Assembly (NCBI GenBank): GCA_024642705.1
Contig: JAHEAQ010000017.1
Coordinates: 1 to 50,075, forward strand
Length of the DNA: 50,075 nt
Direction: 5' to 3'
DNA from: Bacteroidota bacterium
GTDB lineage: Bacteria; Bacteroidota; Bacteroidia; Chitinophagales; Saprospiraceae
The notes beneath the pieces were generated by a model. The model saw only the letters and a program-made list of their open reading frames with translations, searched no databases and was not told the DNA's origin. The position numbers and the translations under genes were made by a program. Shown here in pieces: positions 27,888-37,600 of this stretch (the stretch's first letter is position 1; each line of letters begins with the position of its first letter).

Positions 27888-28322
27888 ATGATCACGAATA
27901 ATTTCATGGTTAGAACGGAACCTTCAGTGCATAAAGTGTTCGAAAAATATCCAGTTTCAGCACGAAAAAAAATTTCTTATCTTAGAAAATTGATTATTGA
28001 CACAGCAAAGAATACAGATGAAATAACATCTATCGAGGAAACATTAAAATGGGGAGAACCAAGTTATAATACTAAAAAAGGAAGTCCTATTCGAATAGAT
28101 TGGAAGGAAAAGAAACCTCAAGAATATGCGATGTATTTCAATTGTCAGAGTGCTCTTGTTCCTACCTTTAAAATGGTTTTTGGTGAAAAATTTAATTTTG
28201 AAGGAAATCGGGCCATAATATTTCAAATGAACGATCCTATTCCTGAAAAAGAATTAAAAATTTGTATAAGGGCAGCGTTGTTGTATCATAAAGTCAAAAA
28301 ACTGCCAACCTTAGGAATATAA
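27888..28322 (+). CDS. DUF1801 (YdhG-like) protein
   Basis: 144 residues. The central 'SIEETLKWGEPSY' followed by a basic turn, a strand pair with 'MYFNCQSALVPTFK', and a C-terminal helix 'IRAALLYHKVKKLPTLGI' are the marks of the DUF1801/YdhG fold. This is a frataxin-like fold seen in small Bacteroidota proteins of unknown role. The ATG at 27888 is used; an internal ATG six codons later would also leave the domain complete. It lies between an NmrA-like gene and a CsaA-like gene, all on one strand. Confidence 0.75.
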   Translation: MITNNFMVRTEPSVHKVFEKYPVSARKKISYLRKLIIDTAKNTDEITSIEETLKWGEPSYNTKKGSPIRIDWKEKKPQEYAMYFNCQSALVPTFKMVFGEKFNFEGNRAIIFQMNDPIPEKELKICIRAALLYHKVKKLPTLGI

Positions 28323-28410
28323 ATCACCTTAACCATAAAAAATTGGGTTTTTACTTACCAATCAAAGTTTCTGAAGAAAAAAAGGCAATCAAATATTCAA
28401 GCTAAAAAAT

Positions 28411-28758
28411 ATGAACAAGGAAAGCAGTGAAATAAGTTGGGATGATTTTTCCAAAATTGAGATGAGAATAGGTACCATAATATCAGCTGAGATTTTCAAA
28501 GAAGTGAAAAAACCAGCATTTAAAATATTGGTAGATTTTGGAGAATATGGAATACGAAAATCATCTGCGCAATTAACTGGTTTGTACAGCGCTAAAGAAC
28601 TTTTAGGAAAACAAGTTATTGCAGTATTGAATTTTCCACCAAAACAAATAGCCAATATTATGAGTGAATGCCTGATATTAGGTGGAATTGGCGAAAAAAA
28701 TGAGGTAATCCTTATCCAACCAGAAAGAACGGTAGCAAATGGACTTAAAATAGGTTAG
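28411..28758 (+). CDS. csaA: tRNA-binding-domain protein, CsaA type
   Basis: A 115-residue single OB-fold domain of the CsaA/tRNA_bind family. Visible marks are 'FSKIEMRIGTIISAE' at the N-terminus, 'KILVDFGEYGIRKSSAQLTGLY' in the middle, and 'LNFPPKQIANIMSECLILGG', which is the conserved CsaA surface. CsaA dimers bind tRNA-like substrates and have been described as chaperone or secretion factors in Bacillus. The same fold occurs at the ends of MetRS and PheRS beta, but here it stands alone. It carries its own ATG 88 bases after the DUF1801 gene. Confidence 0.88.
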   Translation: MNKESSEISWDDFSKIEMRIGTIISAEIFKEVKKPAFKILVDFGEYGIRKSSAQLTGLYSAKELLGKQVIAVLNFPPKQIANIMSECLILGGIGEKNEVILIQPERTVANGLKIG

Positions 28759-28887
28759 GAAATCACTTTTTATCAATTCACCTTTGCATAAATTTAGATT
28801 CTTTTATTCAGAAGTGATGCAGAATTATGGATAAAATCCATGGAGTAAAGTTTAAATTACAAATAATAGACAATAGAAAAATCTGTT

Positions 28888-28895
28888 TATCTTTG
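28888..28895 (+). promoter_or_regulatory. Possible Bacteroidota -7 element
   Basis: TATCTTTG matches the TAnnTTTG consensus 38 bases upstream of the TolB/TPR gene start. The TTG expected about 19 bases further up is missing, so support is partial. Confidence 0.3.
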
Positions 28896-28933
28896 AATGA
28901 ACTCATAAATAATAGACCTCCAAAAAACACTTT

Positions 28934-31030
28934 ATGAATTTTTTAAGAGAATTGAAACGAAGAAGAGTATTCAAGGCTGCACTTGCTTATTTGGTTTCTT
29001 CTTGGTTAATTTTGCAAATTTCTTCAATCATATTTCCAATTTTACAAATTGAAATGGCCTACCAAAGATGGGAACTTATTGCATTAGCAATTGGATTTCC
29101 TGCTTGGATTATTTTTGCATATATCTACGAATGGACACCTGAAGGATACAAACAGACTTTAAATATTGAAGAAGAAAATGAAGATTTAAAATCTTCAGAT
29201 AAAGTTTCTACAAGGTATATCATTTTCGGGCTTTCATTGGCTATTTTACTTCTTATCACAGACAAAATATTCAATTTAACCTCTCCTTCGCAAGACAAAA
29301 TTGAATTCAGCACATTAGCTGTCCTTCCCTTTAGTCACCAAAGCGTTAAAGAAGATGACGAATTCTTTACTTCAGGAGTTCATGAAGATTTAATGACAAA
29401 GCTAGCAGGAGTTAAAAATTTCAGGATTATTTCAAAGGCATCTGTAATGAAATACAAAGACTTTGAAGGTGATTTAAAGAAATTAGGCCAAAAATTAAAT
29501 TCAGATTATATATTGCAAGGCACTGTTAGGAGGTGGGAAGATCAAATAAGGCTGACTGTTCAATTGGTCGAATGCAAAACAAATCAAGCCATTTGGTCTA
29601 ATGAATATGACGGTCAAATGGAGAATGTATTCGATCTTCAAGCTGAAATTGCAACATTAATCACTCAGAAATTGACTGCTAATCTAACAAAAGATGAAAA
29701 AAAAGAACTTGAAGAGGCCCCAACAAAAGATATCGCTGCATATGAGGACTTTTTAAGAGCAAGGTATATTCTTAATAAACCCCGAGCAACATACGATGAT
29801 ATAAACATAGCCATAACATTACTGAACAATGCTGTCAAAATTGATGACAACTTTTCCAAAGCATGGACTCTTCTTGTTCAAGCGCACAGTGAAATATACA
29901 GTAAACTTTCAAAGCTTGAAGATCAGAAATTGGAAATGGATAATGCGAAAGAAAAAGCAGATTTTGCACTTCGAAAAGCAAAAGCTTTAGCACCTGATAA
30001 CTGGGAAGTACTGAGTGAAGAAGGCTTTTATTCAATGAATATATTAAATGATCAGATTTCAGCACTCAATTCATTTAACAGTGCGATCGAACAAAATCCA
30101 AGCGATGTTAATTCAATGATGAAATTAGGCCAATTGTATGTTTTTATGGGTGATGTAAGAAAAGCTATGAATATATTGGAAAGGAGTTTTGAATTAACTC
30201 AAACCAATGGTGCCTTGGTTTATTTTTTGACTTTTGTATATGAAATTAATGGCGAATATAAAAAAATGGTGCCTTTTCTAGAGCGATTGTACGAAATTTA
30301 TCCAGAAGACAAGCACTTTTTGGTAGAAGCAAAATATTACCAATTTCTCAATGACGGAACTTTAATTTCATATGAAGAATTTAAGAAAAGTGTAGAAGCT
30401 GGAAACTCAGAAAATCCATGGGATGAACGTGCCATTAAAAACATGGATATGATAGTCGCAATGTTCAATAATGAATTTGAAACTTATCACGAAGATTGGA
30501 AAGGGAAACATGAAAATCACATTAAAGGTCATAACAATTGGATGTGCCCTTTAGTCACAAATGATTTTATCAATCAGGCAAGGTTATTAAAAGAACACAA
30601 AAAAGAGAAAGAAGCAGCATCATTAATCGAACAGGCAAAACTTGTTGTTTTGGCCCCAGTTAATCCAAATTCAGTTTGTGTCTTCAATCCTGAAGTATAT
30701 ATGCCGAAATTAGATTACTTATCTGGAAATAAAGCACTTGCAACTGAAAAAATTGAAGAGCTTGCCATCCCAATAATCCAAAACAAAAGTTTTCCAACGG
30801 GTGCCGTGGAACGTTCTGTTTTGCTTCAGGCAATTGATCTTATAAGTCCTGAAAAAGTATTTTACTATTATGAGCAAATAGCTAAGAATACAATTTCAAT
30901 GACAAGTTTTGAATCTATTTGCGCAGATCCTTGGACTTATCCAAATTTGATTAAAGATCCCAGGTTTATCGCGGAAGTAAAAACAGATGGAAGATTTTCA
31001 AAATTTTTGGAATCGTATGGTTTCTTATAA
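28934..31030 (+). CDS. Membrane protein with TolB/FlgO-like domain and TPR repeats
   Basis: 698 residues. N-terminal 'FLRELKRRRVFKAALAYLVSSWLILQ' starts a membrane hairpin (helices about 14-34 and 47-65). A third helix follows at about 94-112. Then comes a TolB-N/FlgO-like domain (about 120-240: 'STLAVLPF', 'LKKLGQKLNSDYILQGTVR', 'IWSNEYDGQMENVFDLQAEI'), and then a long helical TPR region (about 265-600). The front part is shared with CadC/adenylate-cyclase-like regulators that carry an HTH or a cyclase before the membrane, but here no such domain precedes the first helix. The output is therefore unknown, most likely protein-protein contact through the repeats. Monocistronic. Confidence 0.75.
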   Translation: MNFLRELKRRRVFKAALAYLVSSWLILQISSIIFPILQIEMAYQRWELIALAIGFPAWIIFAYIYEWTPEGYKQTLNIEEENEDLKSSDKVSTRYIIFGLSLAILLLITDKIFNLTSPSQDKIEFSTLAVLPFSHQSVKEDDEFFTSGVHEDLMTKLAGVKNFRIISKASVMKYKDFEGDLKKLGQKLNSDYILQGTVRRWEDQIRLTVQLVECKTNQAIWSNEYDGQMENVFDLQAEIATLITQKLTANLTKDEKKELEEAPTKDIAAYEDFLRARYILNKPRATYDDINIAITLLNNAVKIDDNFSKAWTLLVQAHSEIYSKLSKLEDQKLEMDNAKEKADFALRKAKALAPDNWEVLSEEGFYSMNILNDQISALNSFNSAIEQNPSDVNSMMKLGQLYVFMGDVRKAMNILERSFELTQTNGALVYFLTFVYEINGEYKKMVPFLERLYEIYPEDKHFLVEAKYYQFLNDGTLISYEEFKKSVEAGNSENPWDERAIKNMDMIVAMFNNEFETYHEDWKGKHENHIKGHNNWMCPLVTNDFINQARLLKEHKKEKEAASLIEQAKLVVLAPVNPNSVCVFNPEVYMPKLDYLSGNKALATEKIEELAIPIIQNKSFPTGAVERSVLLQAIDLISPEKVFYYYEQIAKNTISMTSFESICADPWTYPNLIKDPRFIAEVKTDGRFSKFLESYGFL

Positions 31031-31312
31031 ATTCACCACCATTTTTTTGTATTATAAAAGCCTTCAAAATTAGTTTGAAATCGCTATTGCAGCTTTCTAT
31101 TATCCCATATTTTATATTCTCATTATACGGATTAAAGTCTCCTTTGTAAGCAATTTAAAAAGTAAAATGCAACAAAAATTGAGTTGAATTTCCGCTATCC
31201 ATATTTTGACTTAGGGCTGATTAAATTAGGGTTGCACTTTCATTTTTGAATAAATAATAATATTTTTAATCAACCATTTTACAATTTTTATAACCAAAGA
31301 AATCATTAATAA

Positions 31313-32161
31313 ATGCATGTGGTAAGAATATTTTTTATAAGTGTTTTACTTTTCGGTTCAGTAGCCGTGACTGCACAAAACGTTGGCATCAACAAAACAA
31401 ATCCCCAGCAATCCCTTGATGTAAATGGAAATGTTAACATTGACGGAAAAATATATATGAATGGAGTTTCTGGAACAACAGGTCAAGTATTGCAAACTAC
31501 AAGCTCAGGATCGACTGCTTGGGCTAATCTCAAAAATTACACCTATGTGGCAACATACACCAACAATGGAAACTTTATTGTACCTGCTGGAGTAACCCGA
31601 ATTCTAATAGAAGCTTGGGGAGCTGGTGGCGGTGGATCATCTGGTGGAGGAGGAGCAGCAGGAAATTATATTTTCTCCGTTCAAGATGTTACTCCTTCAA
31701 CAAGTCTTACAATTACAATAGGTACAGGAGGTTTAAATGCAACTACAAATCCTGGTGCTGCAACAGATGGTGGTGAAACTAAAATTGAAGGCTTAATGTC
31801 TCCATTAACCGCTTTAGGTGGCGGAGGTTCTGGATCAAATTCTCCAGGCTCTTCTAATAGATATGCATTGAGTGGAGCAAAATTTATTCAAGTCCTTGGA
31901 CAAAATGGGGAGACCAATACAACTAGTTATACTCAAAAAAATGCAACAACTTTTGTAACCATTCAAAAATATGGAGATGGAGGTGCATCTGGTCCAAATT
32001 ATAATGTTAAGTGTCAAGGTCAAACTATAATTGTGAATGAAAGTACTGGTATTTTAATTTCAAACAACCTTCCAACAGCAGCACCCTACCCAGGTGGAGG
32101 AGGCAGCGGAGGAAGTTTAGGAAAAGATGGGGCAAATGGTATGGTATTAATTTGGTATTAA
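31313..32161 (+). CDS. Secreted glycine-rich surface protein
   Basis: 282 residues with a signal peptide (1-21, AVTAQ). The start 'NVGINKTNPQQSLDVNGNV' is the common opening of Bacteroidota tail-fibre-like or surface proteins. It is followed by a short repeat-like stretch ('IDGKIYMNGVSGTTGQVLQT') and a jelly-roll segment 'NGNFIVPAGVTRILIEAWGAG' as in phage tail-collar glycine-rich domains. Several Gly/Ser runs then build a low-complexity C-terminal half. It ends after '...GANGMVLIWY' with no recognisable type IX sorting domain. Probably displayed on the cell surface; binding partner unknown. Confidence 0.7.
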   Translation: MHVVRIFFISVLLFGSVAVTAQNVGINKTNPQQSLDVNGNVNIDGKIYMNGVSGTTGQVLQTTSSGSTAWANLKNYTYVATYTNNGNFIVPAGVTRILIEAWGAGGGGSSGGGGAAGNYIFSVQDVTPSTSLTITIGTGGLNATTNPGAATDGGETKIEGLMSPLTALGGGGSGSNSPGSSNRYALSGAKFIQVLGQNGETNTTSYTQKNATTFVTIQKYGDGGASGPNYNVKCQGQTIIVNESTGILISNNLPTAAPYPGGGGSGGSLGKDGANGMVLIWY

Positions 32162-32220
32162 TTATCTAGTTATCTAAAAATCTATTTTATTTATTGGTAA
32201 TTTTAAGCAATCGTAATGTC

Positions 32221-32253
32221 TCATTTCTTGGTGTAAACCCAAATAAGAAATGA
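32221..32253 (+). terminator. Possible terminator hairpin
   Basis: A perfect 9-bp inverted repeat (TCATTTCTT / AAGAAATGA) with a 15-base loop, 60 bases after the Gly-rich protein gene. It is AT-rich and lacks a T-run, so it is weak. Confidence 0.3.
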
Positions 32254-32300
32254 AAGGACAATAACAGTCAATTCAATTTCAAAATATTAACAATAACAAA

Positions 32301-32870
32301 ATGAGAAAACTAATTGTATCCATGCATGTAACATTGGATGGATTTGTTGCAGGACCAAATGGGGCAATGAATTGGATTAAATTCGATAATGAATTGTTTG
32401 ATTTTGTGGGCAAAATGACGGCAGAGGCGGATATTGCACTTTATGGTCGAGTAACTCATAAAATGATGGAAGATTATTGGCCAACTGCTGGAGATAAACC
32501 AAATGCTAGCAAGCATGATATTGAACATTCAAAATGGTACAAAGAATCATTAAAAGTAGTATTGTCAACCACAATGGGCAAAACTAATCTTGATAAAACA
32601 ATAATTATAGGAGATGAAATACCGAGCAATATTCAAAAATTAAAAGAGTCAGGAGACAAAAATATTTTGATTTTTGGAAGTCCTTCAGCAACCCATTCTT
32701 TATTCAATGAAGGCTTGATTGACGAACTTTGGCTTTTTATTAATCCTGTTGTAATTGGCGAAGGTATACCCATGTTTAAAGGAATTAAAGATGTGAAAAA
32801 ATTATTGCTAATTGAAAGTAGGACATTTAATTGCGGGGTAATTGGACTTAATTATTCAAAAAATGAATAA
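32301..32870 (+). CDS. RibD C-terminal / dihydrofolate-reductase-like protein
   Basis: 189 residues, DHFR-fold of the RibD_C (YyaP/YwjB) type. It has 'KLIVSMHVTLDGFVAGPNG' at the start, 'DIALYGRVTHKMMEDYWP' for nucleotide binding, and 'ILIFGSPSATHSLFNEGLIDELWLFINPVVIGEGIPMF', the highly conserved end of the family. It is an NADPH-dependent reductase by fold; the physiological substrate of these stand-alone proteins is not known. It probably heads a small operon with the VOC protein (36-base gap) and a membrane protein (31-base gap), ended by the hairpin at 33700-33734. Confidence 0.88.
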   Translation: MRKLIVSMHVTLDGFVAGPNGAMNWIKFDNELFDFVGKMTAEADIALYGRVTHKMMEDYWPTAGDKPNASKHDIEHSKWYKESLKVVLSTTMGKTNLDKTIIIGDEIPSNIQKLKESGDKNILIFGSPSATHSLFNEGLIDELWLFINPVVIGEGIPMFKGIKDVKKLLLIESRTFNCGVIGLNYSKNE

Positions 32871-32906
32871 ATCTTTCATTTTAATAAAAACCTAAAAAAC
32901 AACGCT

Positions 32907-33362
32907 ATGAGCCATGTCTATCCAGGATCAAACACATTAAATGTTTACATCACCATTAAAGATTGCGGTAAAGCAATCGATTTTTACAAAAAAGCTTTCG
33001 GAGCTATAGAGAAAATGAAATTACTTATGCCAAATGGACTTATTGGTCATGCTGAAATAGAAATAGAAGGAACTCTACTAATGATGTCAGAAGAAAACCA
33101 AGATTGGGGAACAAAAAGTCCGCATACATTAGGTGGCAATCCAATGACATTTGGATTGTACGTGAAGGATGTGGATGCAGCATTTCAAAAAGCCATCGAC
33201 GCTGGGGCAACAGTTATTATGCCGATCAAAGAGGAATTTTATGGCGACCGTGTTGGACAAGTTCTGGATCCATATGGATACAAATGGTCGATTGCAACCC
33301 ATTTCGAAGATGTTAGTGCTGAAGAAATGCAAACGAGAATGGACAAAATGTTTGCTCAATAA
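32907..33362 (+). CDS. VOC-superfamily (PhnB/glyoxalase-like) protein
   Basis: 151 residues, two beta-alpha-beta-beta-beta units. Marks: 'LNVYITIKDCGKAIDFYKKAFG' in the first unit, 'GHAEIEIEGTLLMMSEE', then 'TFGLYVKDVDAAFQKAIDAGATVIMPIKEEFYGDRVGQVLDPYGYKWSIATH' in the second. This is the PhnB-like pattern of bacterial glyoxalase/dioxygenase relatives. Candidate metal ligands are His48-Glu50 in the first unit and Asp/His positions near the end; no reaction can be assigned. It lies in a probable operon with the RibD_C gene, an arrangement often seen among small stress-associated enzymes. Confidence 0.85.
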   Translation: MSHVYPGSNTLNVYITIKDCGKAIDFYKKAFGAIEKMKLLMPNGLIGHAEIEIEGTLLMMSEENQDWGTKSPHTLGGNPMTFGLYVKDVDAAFQKAIDAGATVIMPIKEEFYGDRVGQVLDPYGYKWSIATHFEDVSAEEMQTRMDKMFAQ

Positions 33363-33393
33363 AATTATTATTTCCAATTAAAATCAAAAAATA

Positions 33394-33663
33394 ATGAAAT
33401 ATTTTATCTGGCTCATTTCATCTGTTAATATCTATTTTGGATTCATTAATTTACTCAATGCGCTAAATATTCTTCAGTCGAGCAAATACTCTAAAACTGC
33501 GACAATTGTATTTGCCCTTCTTTTTTTAACTATGGGAATTGGAGCATTTTACTTATCTATTATCAAAAACAACCAAAAACTTGGGCTTTTGCTAAGTTTC
33601 GGTCCATGGGTTCTGGCGATATTGTTTATGTTTATTGTCATGCTGACTAGCGATTATAAATAA
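33394..33663 (+). CDS. Small membrane protein
   Basis: 89 residues with three hydrophobic stretches (about 3-22, 33-53 and 64-85) and a short polar turn before the third. I do not recognise a family. ATG start, 31 bases after the VOC gene, and ended by a strong hairpin 37 bases downstream. These make it a credible gene and the last member of the small operon. Function unknown. Confidence 0.6.
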   Translation: MKYFIWLISSVNIYFGFINLLNALNILQSSKYSKTATIVFALLFLTMGIGAFYLSIIKNNQKLGLLLSFGPWVLAILFMFIVMLTSDYK

Positions 33664-33699
33664 CATTCGAAATCAACTTTGTCCAATAAAGTAATTAAA

Positions 33700-33734
33700 A
33701 ATAACCTTATTGTACAAATGACAATAAGGTTATT
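33700..33734 (+). terminator. Terminator hairpin of the RibD_C-VOC operon
   Basis: A perfect 14-bp inverted repeat (AATAACCTTATTGT / ACAATAAGGTTATT) with a 7-base loop, followed by an AT-rich tail with a short T-run. Confidence 0.7.
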
Positions 33735-33866
33735 ATATATTTTTAAACGGCTATTATCTAGTATTAAAGCAAATCTTATTTTTCGAATGGCATAGAACTG
33801 AAAATATTCGCACATGGAATACCTATAAAATCTATATTTACAATAAAAAACCTCTAATTTGTTAAC

Positions 33867-34175
33867 ATGATATTAGTTGCATTACTTTTTGTGATCATTG
33901 GAATTTTAGTTAAAAATGGAAAAATGTATTTTCTGATTGCAGGCTATAATACAATGTCAACCGAAGAAAAGGCTAAATATGATATCGAAGGCATAGCATC
34001 CGTCATGCGAAATGCAATGTTTGGAATGGCTATTATCATAGCAATAGGATATTTTCTTTCAGTTTCCTTGAGCAAACCCAATGTAGAATCTTTTTCTTTA
34101 ATTAGTGCATTAATTATAGGGTTACCGTATATTTTAATAAAATCCAATTCTGATAAATATAAAATTGATAATTAA
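33867..34175 (+). CDS. DUF3784-like small membrane protein
   Basis: 102 residues. A first helix (1-12) leads into 'GKMYFLIAGYNTMSTEEKAKYD', the recognisable DUF3784 core, followed by two more helices (about 47-67 and 76-93). Membrane protein of unknown role, common in Firmicutes and Bacteroidota. The next gene begins about 20 bases downstream on the same strand, and the pair ends at the hairpin over 34594-34622. Confidence 0.75.
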   Translation: MILVALLFVIIGILVKNGKMYFLIAGYNTMSTEEKAKYDIEGIASVMRNAMFGMAIIIAIGYFLSVSLSKPNVESFSLISALIIGLPYILIKSNSDKYKIDN

Positions 34176-34196
34176 TACACAACTCAATTGTTAAAG

Positions 34197-34610
34197 ATGA
34201 ATTTAAAAGAAAAAATAGGCACAAAAGAAAACCCACTCACCCTATTAACTCCTCCTCAATCTTCTGAATACAGCATGCATGTGGACACTAAAGATGGCAA
34301 GGAAATATTGGTTTGTACCGTTGGAAAAACAATATTACACTATGATATTCGCTGCTTAACTGACCTTCATAATATGTTAAAAGACCATGGTGATTGGATG
34401 GAGCTGGGTAGTAAAGATGAAAAACAGGATACCAAAGAAGGCACTGTAGAACATTGGGGCAGAAGTACTTCAAATCCCATCGGTGGCTGGTATGGATTAA
34501 AGAAAAATTTTAGAGGGCGCTTTGGCATGTATATTCCACCTTTAATGGAAGCAATTGGTATGGCTGAAGTGAGTCACGAGGCTAGAGGCAATAAAATGAA
34601 GGCTATTTAA
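34197..34610 (+). CDS. Conserved hypothetical soluble protein
   Basis: 137 residues from the ATG at 34197; a TTG three codons earlier is the alternative start. The middle carries a run of short charged strands, and the end reads 'HWGRSTSNPIGGWYGLKKNF' and 'GRFGMYIPPLMEAIGMAEV', which looks like a conserved Trp/Gly-rich motif. I have seen this type only as uncharacterised Bacteroidota proteins and cannot name a domain. No signal peptide or membrane segment. It follows the DUF3784 gene closely and its last codons form the left arm of a terminator hairpin. Confidence 0.6.
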   Translation: MNLKEKIGTKENPLTLLTPPQSSEYSMHVDTKDGKEILVCTVGKTILHYDIRCLTDLHNMLKDHGDWMELGSKDEKQDTKEGTVEHWGRSTSNPIGGWYGLKKNFRGRFGMYIPPLMEAIGMAEVSHEARGNKMKAI

Positions 34611-34622
34611 AAGCCTTCATTT
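34594..34622 (+). terminator. Terminator overlapping the end of the coding sequence
   Basis: An 11-bp perfect inverted repeat (AAATGAAGGCT / AGCCTTCATTT, 34594-34604 with 34612-34622). The stop codon lies in its loop, so the hairpin spans the end of the hypothetical gene. A partial T-run follows. Confidence 0.65.
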
Positions 34623-34650
34623 CATTTGGTTGCTTTAGAAAACTAGATTA

Positions 34651-37600
34651 TTATTTTAATTTCACCCATTTCGCTTGCATCATTTTCATAGTTTCTTCTA
34701 GGTTCTTCATTGTCTTTTCGGTCTGTGAAGTTGGTCGGACATCAGCACTTTGCAACACATTTAACATAAATAGAAATTTTTCTTGGAGTCCGACAATGTT
34801 CTCTTTATCTATGGAAGATGCTCTTATGCTACCATACAAGAAATCACCTCCTGAAGGTTTTCCATTTCCTCTGAAAGAAATTAATTCTTCTTTTTGACCT
34901 TCCTTCCAATTCCTACTTTGATCTGCAAGGTTTTTGTCTATTTGTTTAACCCATTCCTGCAATTCATTGTAACTTTCGTAACATATCATGGATAATTTGG
35001 TTTGCAGACCTAAGTCTTGGTCTGAAATGATTACTCGAGGATCTAAATTTACATTCAAGGTCGTTTCAGAAATTGTCCCATCGGCAATTAAACGCACTTT
35101 ATAAGTCCCTGGTTCCACTAAAGGCCCGAAAGGTCCATCAGGTGTATTATGCAATACTGCGGAGATTGAATATCCTCGATCTGCTCCTTTGGGTGGGTCA
35201 TATTTCAAATCCCAAACAAATCGATGATGACCTTTTGATGTTCCGATTTCCTGATTTGGTCGAATCCAATATGTTGGATATTGAATGGCTGTAGTATCAA
35301 TAAATTCAAATTCCATTTCAGAACTGTAAGACATAATTGGATTTCCATCAAAATCTAAAATTTGAATCTCTACTTTTTCATAATTTTTAGAAAGCAAATA
35401 ATCCAAAACTGCACCATCCGGTGGATTTTCTCCAGTAGGCTCTTCTGGAGGCAAAGGAGTATCATGAAACATGTTATACCTTACTCTAATGGCATCTGAT
35501 GGTTTTTGAATATGAGTAACATCTGTATTTTTTGCCAACATTCTAAGTGGATTTATGTCATCCATTATCCAAATTGATCTGCCATGTGTCCCTACCACCA
35601 AATCATTCTCATGAATCTGTAAATCCCGAATTGAAGTTGCAGGCATATTCATTCTCAAGTTTTCCCAATGGTCTCCATTGTTATTCGAGAAATAAACTTC
35701 TCTTTCGGTTCCAGCAAATAATAATCCTTTTGTCTTAGGGTCTTCTCTAACCACATTTACAGGTCCCATTTCATTCATTCCTCTAGTGATAAGAGTCCAC
35801 GTTTTTCCCAGATCTGTTGTTCGATAAATAAGTGGTTTCATATTGTCTTTTCGAATTGCATTTACTGCTATGTATGCAGTATTTTTATCAAAATGACTTG
35901 CATCAATCTGGGCAATTTTGTCCCAAGACTTTAATGCTGGAGGAGTAACATCTAACCAGTTTTTGCCCCCATCGATTGTTACATGAACAAGACCGTCGTC
36001 TGTACCTGCCCATATGATATCTTTACTTACCGCAGAAGGTCCAATGGAATAAACAATCGCCCTTTGAACCATATTTTCTAGTTCGGCAGTTTTAAAATCT
36101 CCAATACTAGCTGGCACTTCTGGTTTTACCCTTGTTAAATCCGGACTAATTTGTTCCCAAGATTGTGCTCCGTCCATAGTTTTCCAAATCACATTCGTCC
36201 CAAACAGAAGCATATTATCATCTGCAGGATGAAAAATCAAAGGCATTGTTCTTAAATATCGAAATGCTCCAGAGCGCATTGCCTCAGGAGCCACATTTTG
36301 GGATTGGCCTGTTAATTTATTAAATTTAGTGACTCGTCCGCCAAAAATGATATTAGAATTTTTCGGATCTGGAGCAATATAAGCGTATTCATCAGCTCCC
36401 ACACCCATAAATTCTCTAAATGAAATTTGTCCTCCATTTCCCCTACTTGCCACGCCAATAGCACCACTTTCCTGCTGACCACCATAAACCCAGTATGGAA
36501 ATTGATTGTCTGTAGTAATATGATACAGTTGAGTTGTTGGTTGATTGTACCAAGAACTCCAAGTTTTCCCACCATTTACTGTTATAGTAGCACCTTGATC
36601 AACTGCAAAAAGCATAATGTCGGGATTTAGTGGATTAATCCAAATTCTATGATAATCATCTCCTCCAGGAGCTCCTTTAATGGAAGTCCAATTAAAGCCA
36701 CCATCAATGGATTTATACGAGGCTACGTTTGCTGAAAAAACAATATCCGGATTATTTGGGTGGACTCTTACTTCAGCGAAATCACTACCTCTTCCATAAA
36801 TTCTGCGATGCGTAGGAATTTGTTGCCAACTTTCCCCAGCATCATCACTTCTATAAAAACCGCTATTTTGTCTAGAATCAACAGTTGCGTACATGCGGTT
36901 TGGATTGCTTGGTGAAATGCCAATACCAATTCTTCCAAGTCCTTGGGAAGCCGTAGGAAGGCCTTTTGTTAATTTATTCCAGGTTTTTCCACCATCTAAT
37001 GACTTGTATAGCCCACTATTAGGACCAGAAAAGCTAGCATTTTCCCAAGGTCCCTCTTGATGCTCCCACATATCCGCGAAAACAATATTTGGATTGGTCG
37101 GATCAAATTCTACTTGTATGCAACCTGTATTATGATTGATATAAAGTACTTTTTCCCAAGTTTCTCCTCCATCTGTAGTTTTGAAAACTCCACGGGTTTC
37201 ATTTGCCCCATATGGGTGACCTAAACCTGCAACAAAAACATTATTAGGATCTTCAGGATTCACAATAACTCTTGCTATTTGTTGCACGTCATCTAATCCA
37301 ATATGAGCCCAAGATTTTCCACCATCTATAGACTTGAACATTCCATCACCAACAGAAAGGTCAGGCCTATGCAAACCTTCACCAGTGCCAACATAAATAA
37401 TATTAGGATTTGTTGGTGAAACAGCCAAATCACCAACTGAGCCTGTCGGTGCACTATCGAATATTGGCTTCCAAGTTCTTCCAGAATCATCAGTTTTCCA
37501 TACTCCCCCATTATTAACACCAACAAAAAAAACATTTGGTTGAGTAGGAATTCCAACTGCCCCTACTGTGCGGCTAGCTCTAAAAGGTCCGATACATCGG

